In this document: one piece after another, positions 23,401 through 31,170 of the stretch
Numbering within the stretch: position 1 is the stretch's first letter
Layout of the letters: each line of letters starts with the position of its first letter
DNA from: Aporrectodea caliginosa
Taxonomy: Eukaryota > Annelida > Clitellata > Crassiclitellata > Lumbricidae
NCBI GenBank assembly: GCA_020284085.1
Contig: JACEVL010000130.1
Span: 2,909,908-2,973,907, forward strand
Length of the DNA stretch: 64,000 nt
Direction: 5' to 3'
Translations under genes and position numbers: made by a program
Notes under the pieces: generated by a model
The model's database searches: none
The model's input: the letters and a program-made list of their open reading frames with translations, nothing else
Told to the model about the DNA's origin: nothing

Positions 23401-26400
23401 CCACAGACGACTTTGCAGAATTGTAGTAATCATAGCTTGTGTCTATGTATAACTTAGTTCATTAATAATTTTTTATTAATTTTGATTCTATCATGCTGAA
23501 ATTTTCTATATCCTCAAACTGCCTCATAGGTTCCAGTTGGCTAGTAAGGATTTAATAAAGCCACAGCTACTAGAGAAAGATCACGACAATGAACCGGTTG
23601 GTACCTTTGCACACCCTTCAATAATGCCACCTAAACAGCTGAATCTTGACATGCCATTTTTCAACATCTGAAAACTCCACTTTAGCCGAAGCAGGGCTGG
23701 GAGCACTTCTGAGAAGACATGTTTAACAGGCTTTATAAATTTACAGAATGAATATAAGAAAACAGAAAAAGAATAAAATAAGCAAAAACACATAAAGCAG
23801 ACCTTTTGGATAGAAGCACTGTGGAGTCAGATGAGGGCTGAAACAACAGCCACATTGGTTGCAACTGCTGGAGTCTATATAACCACTGCCACAGGGTACT
23901 ATTGAATTTTTCATGTTTGCTTCCTCCAGAGTATAAAGGCAAACATTCTGAATATCTGTAGCCAGAAAAGTAAAAAATACACTTTTCCTCTTAGGCAAGC
24001 ATGCAACCATAAGCATTATTCTGTACAATGGCAATTAATTTTCTCATAATTTATTAATTAATTTCACTTAGACAATCCTTATCGTTACTGAAATCACAAA
24101 TTTATGAAGTCACTGACAAAGTGATGGCAGTGGTAGAATTTGAATGACACTCCTAGACACTATTAAAAGTTTCAGTGACTTTCTGAAGTTTACAATCAAG
24201 TTTCAATTCGCAGACTTTATTGATTAGTGGTATTACAAGTTTTGCTTTAATCAGGTCAATAATGTAACTTAAAAGGTGACAAATGTCTGCAACATTGTTA
24301 AAGAGATAGTAAATATACTGCCACAGCAGACAAATGTTTTTCACAAACACCATCACTGGTTAGAAAATGTTCATTGACTTCCTCTTACCAGACAAAAATG
24401 CCTGTCAACAACAGACACAACAGTGTCTACTAAAAGCAGACAAACCAGCTTTAAGAGTGTAAACCAGTATTACAAGTGTTTTCGCAATTATCTGGTGCTT
24501 TTACAAATCTCTCATAGATAGAGCAAAGCGATAACTTACACTTATCTGAATCGAAATAAGATGCCCCTCTGTATACTTTGTACACAGTTTCATGGTACAG
24601 TGCTCCAACCTTTAGGTACATAATCCAATCCAAAGACTCCTGAGAGAGCCAGCTTAAGACCATCTTCCATGATGTGTTGTTGTATTTTCCAAGGCCAATA
24701 AGTACAGCAGCTGAGGTGTCATCAACTGCTATCCCAACATGTACCCAACTGTCACAAGACAGCAGGGATCGAGTTGTACTTGAACTGTTCAGCTTTGAAC
24801 ATTGGTCATCCTCCCTCATGCATTTCCTGAAATTTTATTTAGTCAACCATAAATCAATGTTGAGTTAGTTAGTTTCAACCTGATTTAATTACTTTAATGG
24901 AGCCTTTAGCTAACGCCCAAAGTAACGATAATTAAATATTTAACATCAGTATCCAAAACAATCTAAATAATCTACATATTATAAGGTATTTGTAAACAAC
25001 ATTAGTCTAATCCAAATGAATGCCTTAATCTTATCTAGTCTGACAAACTATGTTGTCTTGATATCTAATATAATTTTATCCTTGACAGCCTTGGTAATTG
25101 GGTCTATATGGAACCTCCTGACCACTCTGGTTGAAACTTGTAGCCAGCTATGATCTCAATGTAGGGCCAATAAATGAGGCTGATATGGATGAGAAGAGGT
25201 AGAAATCACACCAGATGGAACTCGAAAAGTAATCCAGCTGCAGAAATTCTGAAATTCTGATTTCAAGGTATGGAGTTGACATCATTTCAATCCCCATCAA
25301 CACCAGTTTAAGGCCTGAACATACTTTCACGTCAAATTCAAAAGTGGCCAAACCAGACACCATGAACACCTGTTTGCTGAACATCTTGTGTGGTAACAAT
25401 GCCTCAAACCAAATAAGACCTGCAAAATATGGAACAGAATTTTAAAAGAACTCTGTGTTAGGCCTACACACTTACCACAATTTCATTATAAAACTGAAAA
25501 CAACACTCTGTAGCAGCTGGTCAAACCACGTTAGGCCTTTGCCACCATCAAAATGTTCACCATCATAATAATAACAGTAATATTATGACTTGGCTTTAAA
25601 GTTCAACTGGATTGTACAGCTAATAAGTGTTGAAATGGCTTTAAAATAAACTGGTGCTTATTTATTGCGATTAATAACAAATGCCTTTCCGTCAGATTAC
25701 AAGTCTTGACTATGATTTAACTTGAAGTGACCATCAATTGATGCCTTGTGCATTATGGCAAAGGCACTACAGAAGTCATTAGATTACATTAGACTGCATA
25801 CAAAGGAATAACAATTGCTGGCCAAAACCAAACTCAGCAACAAGCTGATAACTATTTCCATAATTCTGTTATTGAGTTCCTGCTCTGTCAGCTTGATTAT
25901 TTTCAAAAAATGAATATTGATTGATTGAGCTCAGCAAGAACAATTATTTATCTCGCTTTCAATACCACAAGCAAAGTTGATACTTAATTTAAGCCCATTG
26001 AAGCAGAAAATCAGAATAAATTATATAAATCATTTATATCATGCTGTTCAACCCAAACTGTATGCATGCATGCATCAAAGCACTTCATACAAGTAATGGT
26101 GCCTTAACATACCTTCAAAACACTGCAGGCATGGTTATCTAACTGAACACAAAGATCGCCAATCCAGCTGACCTTAGACTGGAACACAGAGCTCTTGTTT
26201 CTGCCATGTCTCATCAAAAGATCTCCTGCCTCTGCCTCCTTGCTATTTCAACAGTCTTCAAAACAGCTGATCACAACATCCTACTTAGCCCTAGTTACTC
26301 TGCCCCTTTGGAATAAACTCCCACCAGTACTACAATTACTTGATCCATCCTACTAACTAACCAAAACTGCACCTCTTTCAATCTCTGCATAGGTATTTTC

Positions 26401-29400
26401 ACTCAAAACTGAAAATTTTCCTTTCTGCAAACCCTATCCAGATTCCTCTTTTTCCCTTACCCCGTCACTGTTCCAATTCTAAGCACCATCCACCCTAGCC
26501 ATCTGACCATATACCTGCCTGACCCATTGGATCCCGACCTGGAACGAATCTAGCCTCACTTGCCTATCAATTTTGTTTTGACTGAGTGCCTGTGAATAAG
26601 CTGGTTCTCATAACTTGGCTTGTTTGAGCACTGTAGAAAATTTAATCTTAAAATTACGATTTGAATGTTTAAAAAAAATAGTATCATCTGATCAAACACC
26701 TCGATTAGTATTAATTTATCTGCACACAATTATTAAGGAATTCGCACTCACTTGTGTCTGAAATGCACCATGCTTCCACATATCCACTTGAGCACTGGTC
26801 ACCAGGTGAACCAAGTTTCTTGTGTTGACATTGAAGCAGTGAAGATTCATCTCCAGTACAGTGCACATCACTCATCAATACTGGCATAGAACTGTTAGCT
26901 TGTACAATGCTCCGATAATTCAAATACCCGCCATAGCCCAACTGGTTGCATGCTGTCCTAACCGAGTATGTAGATAACAGAAAGCATGGATTCAGTTACA
27001 TAGTCTCATAATGTTTTGACGCAGAGCTCTACCATTTTTATAAAGGTTAAAATCTTATTCTGATTAATTTGATTCCCAAGGGCACTTTCCCATTCTCAAC
27101 ATTTCTGACCAACACCAGGTCTGATAGTTACCCAGTTCCCATGTTTTTCTTAATATGCCAGATGGCAGTACTTACCTCTCCATATAACTCTGCTGTTCAA
27201 ATCTCATTGCACAGGTCAATACACCAGGAAATAGTATTGCTTATGCTTGCTGGTCAAGTGCAATTGGCAAAGTTGTCCAACCTTAATCGAGTCAGAAGGT
27301 TGCTGACGATTGCACTTATGTGAATACCTCCTAATGCCTAATTTGGACTAGCAACAAAAAAATAAACAAAAGATTCACCTACTTTCCATTAGTACTGTCC
27401 CATCCGTTATTGCATACAGCTCCCCATCTACCATTTACAAAAACTTGTAGTCGTCCTTGTGAAACTTCATGTCCACCAGATAAAGATGCCCCAATTGCAA
27501 CATCTGAAACACAGTCATGGAATCATAAAATCTACTTTATGATTTAAACAAGGCATGTCCGAACATAAAAAAGATAAAAACAGCATACATAAAAGCCGTT
27601 TACAGGAGAGTTGCTGAAATTAAATAGCATGACAATAACACCTTCAGAGACCTATGTAACAAATGCCATAAACATCAGATAACCAGGGTATATAACTAAG
27701 AAGCAGTGATATTCATAAGTAACCTTGAACATGTAGTACATGTACAAAAAGCAGTAATTATAAAACTCCACATTGTGACATCACCCTAAAATGCTGTGAC
27801 ATACATGCAGCTTACTCAACTTAAGCAAAATTTTTAGAACTTTAACGATGAGGTGCATTGGTTTCCAAGTCACTTTTAGTACACGCTCGTCGTTAAAGTG
27901 CTAAGGAAAAATTTGTGTTGGCTTGATTAAATAGTTTAGTAGGAGAAGATGCTAGTATACGGTGGCATAACGATGGGGAGCAGAGGGGGACAACCGCCCC
28001 CGGGCGCAGCAAATTGGGGGCACAAAATTAGCTTTAAATGGTACACAGTACTATGACAAGAACGATTAAAAGTCAACAAGAAAATTAAAAAGGGGCGCAG
28101 TCATCAACGCTTGCCCCGGGCGCTGAAACCTTTCGTTACACCACTGCTAGTGTATCTTAACCATTGTACTTGGTATGCATGAAATGGATTTGAAATAATC
28201 ATATATTTACCTCTGCTTGTGTAACATTGCACACCAACGTTATCCTCGTGGGAGCAGTTCAAAGTGTCTCTGCTTAGGTTGCAGCTGAGAAGATGTGGCT
28301 CACTGCCATCACATGTCACATTCGTGAAGACAATGAACTCTCTCTTTGGCTCCATCGATGGATCCGTTCTCTTAGGCAAGACTTTACCCCCTACCATACC
28401 AAGCTGGCGACAGGCAACTCTGTACAAAGGTAAGAAAAGGAACAGATTCTTACTGGAGATTTCAAGATTTCAGAAATGCCTGAATTGATCTCTCTTTGAG
28501 ATAGCCAATATGCTGCATGCGACAGAAGCCATGAGAATTGGAAGTAATTCAGAAATCAGAAGCAAAGTTAATTTCCACACACATTCCAGTGCCATCCAAA
28601 ACTAAGATATCAATCTCGTGATTCGTGAAGGTATTTCTGTGGTTAATCATCACAGAAGTACAGATGCAAATAATGACCTGACTCTTGAACTTTTTCTGAA
28701 GAAATGATCTATAAGTCAAAGCCATCTTTGCATGACAACTGTGCACAATATAAGAGTGAGTGCAAAGTTCCTAAATGTGCTATATAAATAACCACATTCT
28801 GCCAAAGTCTGGTAACATGTGCTCCATTAAAGCACAAATTTGGTAAACATGCGCATTGTTGTGCTTCCCAGTGATGTCAAATTAGCATGCAGAAATCATT
28901 AACAGGTGGTACACAGACTGGCACTGCACATTCCCAGAATCATGTAGATAGCAAACAGCCAGGGACGTAACTAGCGTTGGGCTTGGGGGGCTTAAGCCCC
29001 CCCAAACGAAGCTGAAGCCCCTCAAAATAAGTCAAACCCCCAGCCCCACTATAGGCTCGGGCTACCTACTGGCCATGCTCAAGGCCTAAAGCCCCCCAAA
29101 CGAAAAGTCCTGGTTACACCACTGCAAACAGCAGTACATTGCAGCAATGTACTGTAGAGGCACGCCCTTCAGTTCTCTGATAGGGCATACTGGTGAGACA
29201 TATCATGTATATTTGTACGGTCACACTATCAATATTTCACATACATGTAAGTATTTATAGACTAATATGTGTACAGATATGTACAATGTAAAAGTTATTA
29301 AATGATTTTGCTCCTCAGATACCTTCTGATTACCTTTTAAGCCTAATATCGTAATGGCAGGGGTAACTGTCAAAGTGTCTTCTCCGTGGAAAAACACTTT

Positions 29401-30451
29401 TGAAGTTTCTAAAAAATGGCTAAACACTCACAGCTAGGTCAACAAGGGATTGTTTCAAGAAATATTGATCCTACAATGATCCGCTTTGGCAAACATATGA
29501 AGAGCTATCCAGCAAAACTAGATGGGTAGTCTTCTTTAAGTTCTCTGCCCTTCGGCAGGTTCCAACTTCCAATGACGCCACTCTTCTCTGTGCTGTGCTT
29601 TTTCCTTTAATTCGCTGTCTTTTTGTCGTCATTGTAAGTGTTTCTTGGGAAATTAGAGAGGTGGTTTCCCGTTGCCTTCCTCTCGGTGTTTTTAGCGAGA
29701 CACCATCTCCGAGCGTCGATGTCCTTCACCGTCCGTCCTTCCGACTCCTTGTCTCTGGGCTCGCATATACCGGCGAGGGCTCGGTCGTCCACCACGCACT
29801 TTGTTTCCAACAGGGGTACCACGTGAAGGTGGCGTGGTGGGCATTTGGGTAGTAGATGCTGATAAAGCCATGTATACATGCTGAACAGAGGCAGAAAGAA
29901 ACACTACTAATTATTCAAAAAGCAGTTTGACAGTTTGGAAATTTAGTCATTTTAGCAGATGACTCAATGATGTTTTAGGCTTATAGTCTTTGGTAATAAA
30001 CAATGCTTTTCCAATTGTTTAATCAAACTTGAAAAGTTCTTTTAAAACAGTAATTTACAGCACTTTATACTCTTAAAAGTTTTAATGATTTAGTGTCTAG
30101 TGTTTCTGTTATACATGCACATTTCTATGTAAATTTGTCACACTTACCTACAGTCCACTAAACCAGGGTGAGAATTGCCGGGGGTTGAGGTTCAACCCCC
30201 CCTAGTCTTTCTTATGATCCCATAGTAAAGTCTACATTTCACACCAAAACTGCACATATATCAACGTCTAACCCCCAGTTATTTTTACAATTCCCATACT
30301 ACACTAAACAATGACTTATAGACTTACACTGCAGCTGAACTGGTAAAGCCTGTGTTGCAGACAGTTCCCCAATGGCCATCAATATACACATCTAAGCGTC
30401 CAATAGTCTTATTTTCACCAATCAAAGTCACAGGCAGCAGCTTCAAGCAAA
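2140..30451 (-). CDS. SRCR/Methyltransf_FA/trefoil/ILEI/PKD/REJ mosaic receptor gene (gene-level entry, both ends incomplete)
   Basis: Exons in transcription order: 30451-30328, 28419-28211, 27503-27383 and 26957-26752 (two SRCR domains, each split over two exons); then a block present twice (copy 2 at 25419-20765, copy 1 at 11296-6370); then 2632-2140. Every exon joint I checked keeps phase, for example an A plus GT serine codon from the second SRCR into the next exon, and a TG plus G tryptophan codon inside the Methyltransf_FA-like domain. Domains: SRCR x2, farnesoic-acid-O-methyltransferase-like, trefoil-like, ILEI/PANDER-like, PKD, REJ-like. PKD followed by REJ is typical of polycystin-1 and sea urchin egg-jelly receptor (suREJ) relatives, so a membrane receptor is likely. 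No signal peptide, GPS, PLAT or channel segment is visible here. The duplication interrupts the gene, so whether this allele is functional is unclear. The symbol is left blank because the architecture matches no single named gene I know. Confidence 0.7.
3035..3070 (+). mobile_element. LINE 3'-end relic
   Basis: A short match to the 3' terminus of the CR1/L2-like LINE family also seen at 39230, 41985 and 26590. The shared core is GTGCCTGTGAATAAGCTG. Confidence 0.4.
4143..4380 (-). mobile_element. tRNA-derived SINE, family A
   Basis: Read on the minus strand, it starts with a tRNA-like head. The A-box-like part is GGTGGTTTAGGGGTATG and the B-box-like part is GGGTTCGGATCC. A body with CTTGCAGCTGGAGGGTTGCG follows, then a tail with GGGAGCGCCTCTGAATGGG and an (ATACA)-type repeat. 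It is the same family as the plus-strand copy at 42254-42484. Confidence 0.8.
4381..4554 (-). mobile_element. tRNA-derived SINE, second head type
   Basis: The minus strand opens with GTGGCCGAGTGGGTTGGTGC (A-box-like, Ser/Leu tRNA type) and has CCGGGTTCGCTTCCCGG as B box. It ends in a short (ATTGT)-rich tail directly beside the previous SINE. It differs from family A in the head, so it is another tRNA-derived family. Confidence 0.65.
4571..4934. mobile_element. hAT-like MITE (364 bp)
   Basis: Terminal inverted repeats CAGTGCTTCCCAAA and TTTGGGAAGCACTG bound the element. The flanking 8-mers TGTTAGGT and TGTTAGAT form a target duplication with one mismatch. The interior has paired GGACCGGCA motifs and no transposase. 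Confidence 0.8.
6300..6332. repeat. (TA)n microsatellite
   Basis: An uninterrupted TA dinucleotide run in the intron just past the PKD exon donor. Confidence 0.9.
6370..7382 (-). CDS. PKD exon of the mosaic receptor, copy 1 (complete)
   Basis: A 1013-nt exon bounded by TTTGCTAG before 7382 and a GTAAGC donor after 6370. The first part is a beta-rich stretch with AWAANSIALFGLRPFF. A PKD domain follows, with VTIDFGDGTQIE and, further on, ADHKYTTVSARSYLVSVVV, the classic DFGDGT plus HxYxxxGxYxVxxxV pattern. The end (EWTAYKLTSV, IPAFSFDYGLYYLEF) resembles the start of an REJ module. Entry phase 1 matches the preceding exon and exit is phase 0. The 3' 272 nt (6370-6641) exist only in this copy; copy 2 breaks at the equivalent of 6642. 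Confidence 0.8.
7851..8033 (-). CDS. ILEI/PANDER-like domain, second-half exon, copy 1
   Basis: TCTCGCAG precedes it and the GTACGA donor follows. It encodes NLPVKKLENSLMLLIKEGFD, then ISDIGANGLFAGYSIKGQPK. This fits the second half of the ILEI/PANDER fold (L..L..LG..I..IG.R..FA.IG.KG) found in FAM3, TMEM2 and POMGNT1. It enters and leaves in phase 1, matching both neighbours. Confidence 0.72.
8466..8732 (-). CDS. ILEI/PANDER-like domain, first-half exon, copy 1
   Basis: TTTTTTAG precedes it and a GTGATG donor follows. It encodes CVIKLRSYSGTDTGGGYMQI, then GIAIGLIVPDLTAGCRFYDI and AYIAGIPAGIEYAIITG. The order G-I-x-I-x-L-I-x-P, then Y-D-I, then IPAG-x-x-Y-A-I matches the ILEI core (GINVVVLDP..., FDT, IP.G..V..AV.D). 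Phase 1 at both ends. It follows the trefoil-like exon directly when spliced (CFYPK to DWQC). Confidence 0.72.
8850..9300 (-). other. Partly open intronic stretch, possibly degenerate coding sequence
   Basis: Read on the minus strand, this part of the intron stays open for fairly long runs (for example MTMWISQKRDWQDDYRYVFP) broken by stops. No family is recognised. It could be an old retrocopy or transposon remnant. It is duplicated identically at 22973-23423. Confidence 0.25.
9680..9832 (-). CDS. Trefoil-like (P-type) exon of the mosaic receptor, copy 1
   Basis: GGCTACAG precedes it and a GTCTGC donor follows. It encodes NVCLYTLEEANMKNSIVPCG, then CNQCGCCFSPHLTPQCFYPK. The pattern C..CGCCF.......CFYP is the end of a P-type trefoil domain, though the first cysteines are not spaced quite as in classical trefoils. 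Phase 1 in and out, fitting the neighbours. Confidence 0.62.
10417..10703 (-). CDS. Methyltransf_FA-like domain, second-half exon, copy 1
   Basis: AAATTTCAG precedes it and a GTAAGT donor follows. The peptide has SCDSWVHVGIAVDDTSAAVL, IGLGKYNNTSWKMVLSW and WIMYLKVGALY. This resembles the second half of the farnesoic-acid-O-methyltransferase (Methyltransf_FA) fold: F-W-I-x-W, G-x-G, W-x-D, then VGVATGWG. In animals this domain is usually an extracellular module rather than an enzyme. The first base completes a tryptophan codon (TG plus G) from the preceding exon. Confidence 0.55.
11089..11296 (-). CDS. Methyltransf_FA-like domain, first-half exon, copy 1
   Basis: ATTTTGCAG precedes it and a GTGTGA donor follows. 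It reads LIWFEALLPHKMFSKQVF, then FEFDVKVCSGLKLVLMGI and YLEIRIS. F.F.VKAC.....LVL followed by Y.EI.I is the Methyltransf_FA signature. Copy 2 of this exon joins the SRCR exon at 26752 in phase (A plus GT = Ser). Copy 1 has the USP22/transposon block upstream instead. Confidence 0.58.
12033..12128 (+). CDS. Exon-like ORF inside the foldback loop, UBA-like
   Basis: ATG followed by 32 codons in phase 0 to a GTAATT donor. The peptide contains DGDQEEAIRAFF and AHNNWNFEKL. The pattern A..FF..N.W..E is that of small UBA-like helical modules (compare the N-terminus of TDP2). No following exon is visible on the plus strand. It may be a captured first exon of a host gene, or chance. Confidence 0.35.
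12148..12232. repeat. (TA)n runs in the foldback loop
   Basis: Three TA dinucleotide runs separated by ACGCATCG-type interruptions. Confidence 0.85.
12616..14233. mobile_element. hAT-like element (degenerate), containing a LINE fossil
   Basis: The left end CAGAGGCGGATTAAGG and the inverse of the right end (CAGGGCCGTATTAGCA) are similar, and both ends have GGGGCCC-rich subterminal sequence. The flanks do not give a clean 8-bp duplication. A minus-strand LINE fragment sits inside. Confidence 0.45.
13180..13720 (-). mobile_element. CR1/L2-like LINE, degenerate 3' fragment
   Basis: Minus-strand translation near 13620-13670 contains an LDYCN-like block (read as R-D-L-T-T-A), the conserved segment after the reverse transcriptase palm. 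Stops and frameshifts break the rest. Confidence 0.5.
14435..14567 (-). CDS. USP22: USP22-like deubiquitinase, exon 2 (zf-UBP core)
   Basis: TATATCTAG precedes it and a GTGATT donor follows. The 44 codons include RLHSCLYCVFFGCY and HIQEHSKSKRHNL, nearly identical to the zf-UBP domain of USP22/USP27X/USP51 (RLHSCLYCVFFGCF, KHIHEHAKSKRHNL). This zinc finger anchors the protease in the deubiquitinating module of the SAGA coactivator, which removes ubiquitin from histone H2B. The Cys and His zinc ligands are intact. The exit phase (one base, G) fits the next family codon, Ala. No further USP22 exons were found toward lower coordinates, where the sequence becomes transposons and then the duplicated receptor block. 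Confidence 0.88.
14784..14906 (-). CDS. USP22: USP22-like deubiquitinase, exon 1
   Basis: ATG at 14906 and 41 codons to a GTAATT donor in phase 0. The peptide starts MSAVNGCPHVTSFKSEHG and ends SPVSKKRK. USP22 proteins have GCSHLGSFK and a KRK segment at the same places just before the RLHSCLYC finger. Cys7 and His9 are the first zinc ligands of the zf-UBP domain. The region upstream (14907-15600) would be the promoter; no specific element is recognised. Confidence 0.85.
15642..16837. mobile_element. hAT-like element, outer member of a nest (1196 bp)
   Basis: The ends CAGTACGTGTGATTCT and AGAATCACACTG are inverted. The flanking 8-mers ACCTAGGC and GCCTAGGC match at 7 of 8 positions. The subterminal zones are arrays of TAACGA and TAACTA hexamers. 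A second element (15693-16322) is inserted near its left end. Confidence 0.7.
15693..16322. mobile_element. hAT-like MITE, inner member (630 bp), with internal tandem repeats
   Basis: The ends CAGTGGCGGAGACTTAG and CAAGTCTCCGCCTATG are inverted. Flanking 8-mers AATTCGTT and TGTTCGTT match at 6 of 8. The inside is about 2.6 copies of a 180-bp tandem unit with GCTACCATTACAGTGTGGAA in each. Confidence 0.7.
17391..17785. repeat. Purine-rich minisatellite
   Basis: About 14 degenerate copies of a 27-bp unit (GGTAGGGAGGAAGAGAGCGA plus AATGGAG). The plus strand is almost all A and G. Open frames on both strands here are consequences of the repeat. Confidence 0.9.
18040..18370 (-). mobile_element. 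Non-LTR retrotransposon fragment
   Basis: Minus-strand translation has YGSECWPMQKQDKKRIITAE, the post-palm motif YGSExWxLxKxDxxRIxAxE found downstream of reverse transcriptase in many LINEs. It lies inside the hAT-like element. Confidence 0.6.
18838..18918. repeat. (TG)n microsatellite
   Basis: An uninterrupted TG run directly after the hAT end, followed by an interrupted TG stretch to about 18948. Confidence 0.95.
19421..19490. repeat. (GAGC)n microsatellite
   Basis: A tetranucleotide array just outside the 3' end of a minus-strand SINE. Confidence 0.95.
19496..19612 (-). mobile_element. tRNA-derived SINE, family B
   Basis: The minus strand begins GGGCCCGTGGCGCATTGGAT, with B-box ACCGAGTTCGAGCC and body GGCTGTCTGTTCTGTTAGTA. 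It shares head and body with the plus-strand copy at 56414-56640. Confidence 0.75.
19783..19862 (+). mobile_element. LINE/SINE shared 3' tail fragment
   Basis: GGGAGCGCTTCTGAGTAGAG, then CCCTTGAGGAGGCGCTATAT and a (GATT)n tail. It is the same terminus as the LINE at 30545-31170. Confidence 0.65.
19863..20764. other. Spacer with microsatellites before duplication copy 2
   Basis: It contains (GA)-rich sequence near 19910-19945 and a (CA)n run at 20382-20420. No gene or named repeat is recognised. The junction with copy 2 is at 20764/20765, in the sequence CATGCATG. Confidence 0.5.
20765..21505 (-). pseudogene. PKD exon, copy 2, truncated at its 3' end
   Basis: Identical to 6642-7382, but the last 272 nt and the donor site are missing. 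Reading on past the junction adds a few foreign residues and stops at 20745. The PKD domain is intact and the REJ-like start is lost. Confidence 0.85.
21974..22156 (-). CDS. ILEI/PANDER-like second-half exon, copy 2
   Basis: Identical to 7851-8033 with the same splice sites. Its phase-1 exit could also splice to the intact PKD exon of copy 1. Confidence 0.7.
22589..22855 (-). CDS. ILEI/PANDER-like first-half exon, copy 2
   Basis: Identical to 8466-8732. Confidence 0.7.
23803..23955 (-). CDS. Trefoil-like exon, copy 2
   Basis: Identical to 9680-9832. Confidence 0.6.
24540..24826 (-). CDS. Methyltransf_FA-like second-half exon, copy 2
   Basis: Identical to 10417-10703. Confidence 0.55.
25212..25419 (-). 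CDS. Methyltransf_FA-like first-half exon, copy 2
   Basis: Identical to 11089-11296. This copy is preceded in transcription by the SRCR exon at 26752, and the split codon (A then GT) makes serine. Confidence 0.58.
26150..26670 (+). mobile_element. CR1/L2-like LINE, old 3' fragment
   Basis: It aligns by eye with the end of the LINE at 40640-42050: blocks like CCTGCCTCTGCCTCCTTG, TTCACTCAAAACTGAAAA, CTAAGCACCATCCACCCTAG and GTGCCTGTGAATAAGCTGGT. It is clearly more diverged and has lost much of the reverse transcriptase. Confidence 0.7.
26752..26957 (-). CDS. Second SRCR domain, second-half exon
   Basis: GGTTAG precedes it and a GTGAGT donor follows. It reads ACNQLGYGGYLNYRS, then MSDVHCTGDESSLLQCQHKK and a final CSSGYVEAWC. 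CxQLGYG, the x-C-x-G-x-E-x-x-L-x-x-C core and the closing cysteines are the SRCR signature. Confidence 0.85.
27383..27503 (-). CDS. Second SRCR domain, first-half exon
   Basis: GTGTTTCAG precedes it and a GTAGGT donor follows. It reads GRLQVFVNGRWGAVCNNGWD, the standard SRCR opening (GRVEV....WGTVCDDGWD). The AA plus G codon across the intron makes the lysine before TACNQLG. Confidence 0.85.
27838..27902. mobile_element. Small hairpin element, decayed copy
   Basis: CTTTAACGATGAGGTGCATT and TACACGCTCGTCGTTAAAG form an imperfect inverted pair. It is the same sequence as the intact copy at 57303-57372. Confidence 0.65.
27960..28146. mobile_element. hAT-like MITE (187 bp)
   Basis: The ends CGGTGGCATAACGA and TCGTTACACCACTG are inverted. 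Flanking CTAGTATA and CTAGTGTA match at 7 of 8. Subterminal CCCCGGGCGC occurs near both ends. Confidence 0.75.
28211..28419 (-). CDS. First SRCR domain, second-half exon
   Basis: TTTGTACAG precedes it and a GTAAAT donor follows. It reads VACRQLGMVGGKVLP, then VTCDGSEPHLLSCNL and DNVGVQC. VACRQLG and CDGxExxLxxC followed by VGVxC are diagnostic for SRCR. It joins the next exon as G plus AT. Confidence 0.85.
28960..29124. mobile_element. hAT-like MITE (165 bp)
   Basis: The ends CAGGGACGTAAC and GGTTACACCACTG are inverted. The 8-bp duplication CAAACAGC is perfect. Inside are two AAGCCCCCC-type motifs in opposite orientation. Confidence 0.85.
29125..30327. other. SRCR intron with an unclassified repeat-like stretch
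   Basis: 29540-29880 is GC-richer than its surroundings and carries AGAGGTGGTTTCCCGTTGCC, a motif I associate with dispersed LINE copies, but I cannot assign a family. The rest is featureless. Confidence 0.35.
30328..30451 (-). CDS. First SRCR domain, first-half exon (most upstream exon seen)
   Basis: TTTTAG precedes it at 30453-30452 and a GTAAGT donor follows. It reads GRLDVYIDGHWGTVCNTGF, an SRCR opening. The GT plus A valine codon joins it to VACRQLG. Another possible acceptor lies 11 nt further in. Exons upstream of this (signal peptide, start codon) were not found before 35.7 kb. Confidence 0.75.
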
Positions 30452-30544
30452 CTAAAATGTATACACCAACTTAAAAATGTATACAACATAAAAAAAATTT
30501 AAATAGGAAATGGATTTCAGAAAACAGTCCTGAACTTGGTTTGA

Positions 30545-31170
30545 AAATTAACAATCAATCAATCAATCAATCAATCATAGAATTTATATAGCGCCTCTTC
30601 AAGGGCTCTACTCAGAGGCGCTCCCAAGCCAGGCCTGATCATACAGAAAAGTCTTCAAATGGGCGTAGAAGGAAACCGAGTGAATGCGAGGAGATAACCG
30701 AAGGAAAGATGGCAAGACATTCCTCGCTGTTGGATCAACAACAGAGAATGCTCGGCGCTGCATAGTAGCAGTGCAGGCATGTGGAACCAAGAAGTCACCC
30801 CGAGCAGAGGAACGGAGGGCTGAGCGACCCTTACAAGAAGAAAAGAGAGTGAAGATGGTGCATAGGTAGCGAGGAGCTGAACCCAAGATGCTTTGCCAGA
30901 CGAGAGAGCAAAGCCGATATAGGATACGCTGCCGGAGGGGAAGCCAGTGTAGAGTATGATGCATGTAGGAGGATACGCTACCATAGCGAGGAATGGAACC
31001 AACAAGGTGCGCCGCAGACCGAAAGACCCTCTCAAGGGAGGACAAGCGGACTTGAGGAAGACCAGTGTAAAGAGAAGAGCAATAGTCTAGACGAGAGCAG
31101 ACGAAGGCATGGATAAGAGTAGAAGCAGCAGCGGTTGAAAGAGAGCGAGCAACGACCCTAAGCTGACAGC
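30545..31170 (-). mobile_element. CR1/L2-like LINE, 5'-truncated 3' end
   Basis: Minus-strand translation shows HWLPLRQRILYRL, then RSSARGDFLVPHA and RAFSVVDPTARNVLP, the conserved C-terminal segment of CR1/L2-type ORF2 proteins. It ends in GAGCGCCTCTGAGTAGAGCC, GCGCTATATAAA and a (TGAT)n tail. Confidence 0.85.

Larger units (their letters stand above)
20765..25533. repeat. Direct duplication, copy 2 (4769 bp)
   Basis: Partner of 6642-11410. Its right flank (25534 on) continues into the SRCR exons of the gene. Its left flank cuts the PKD exon and enters unrelated sequence. Confidence 0.95.
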
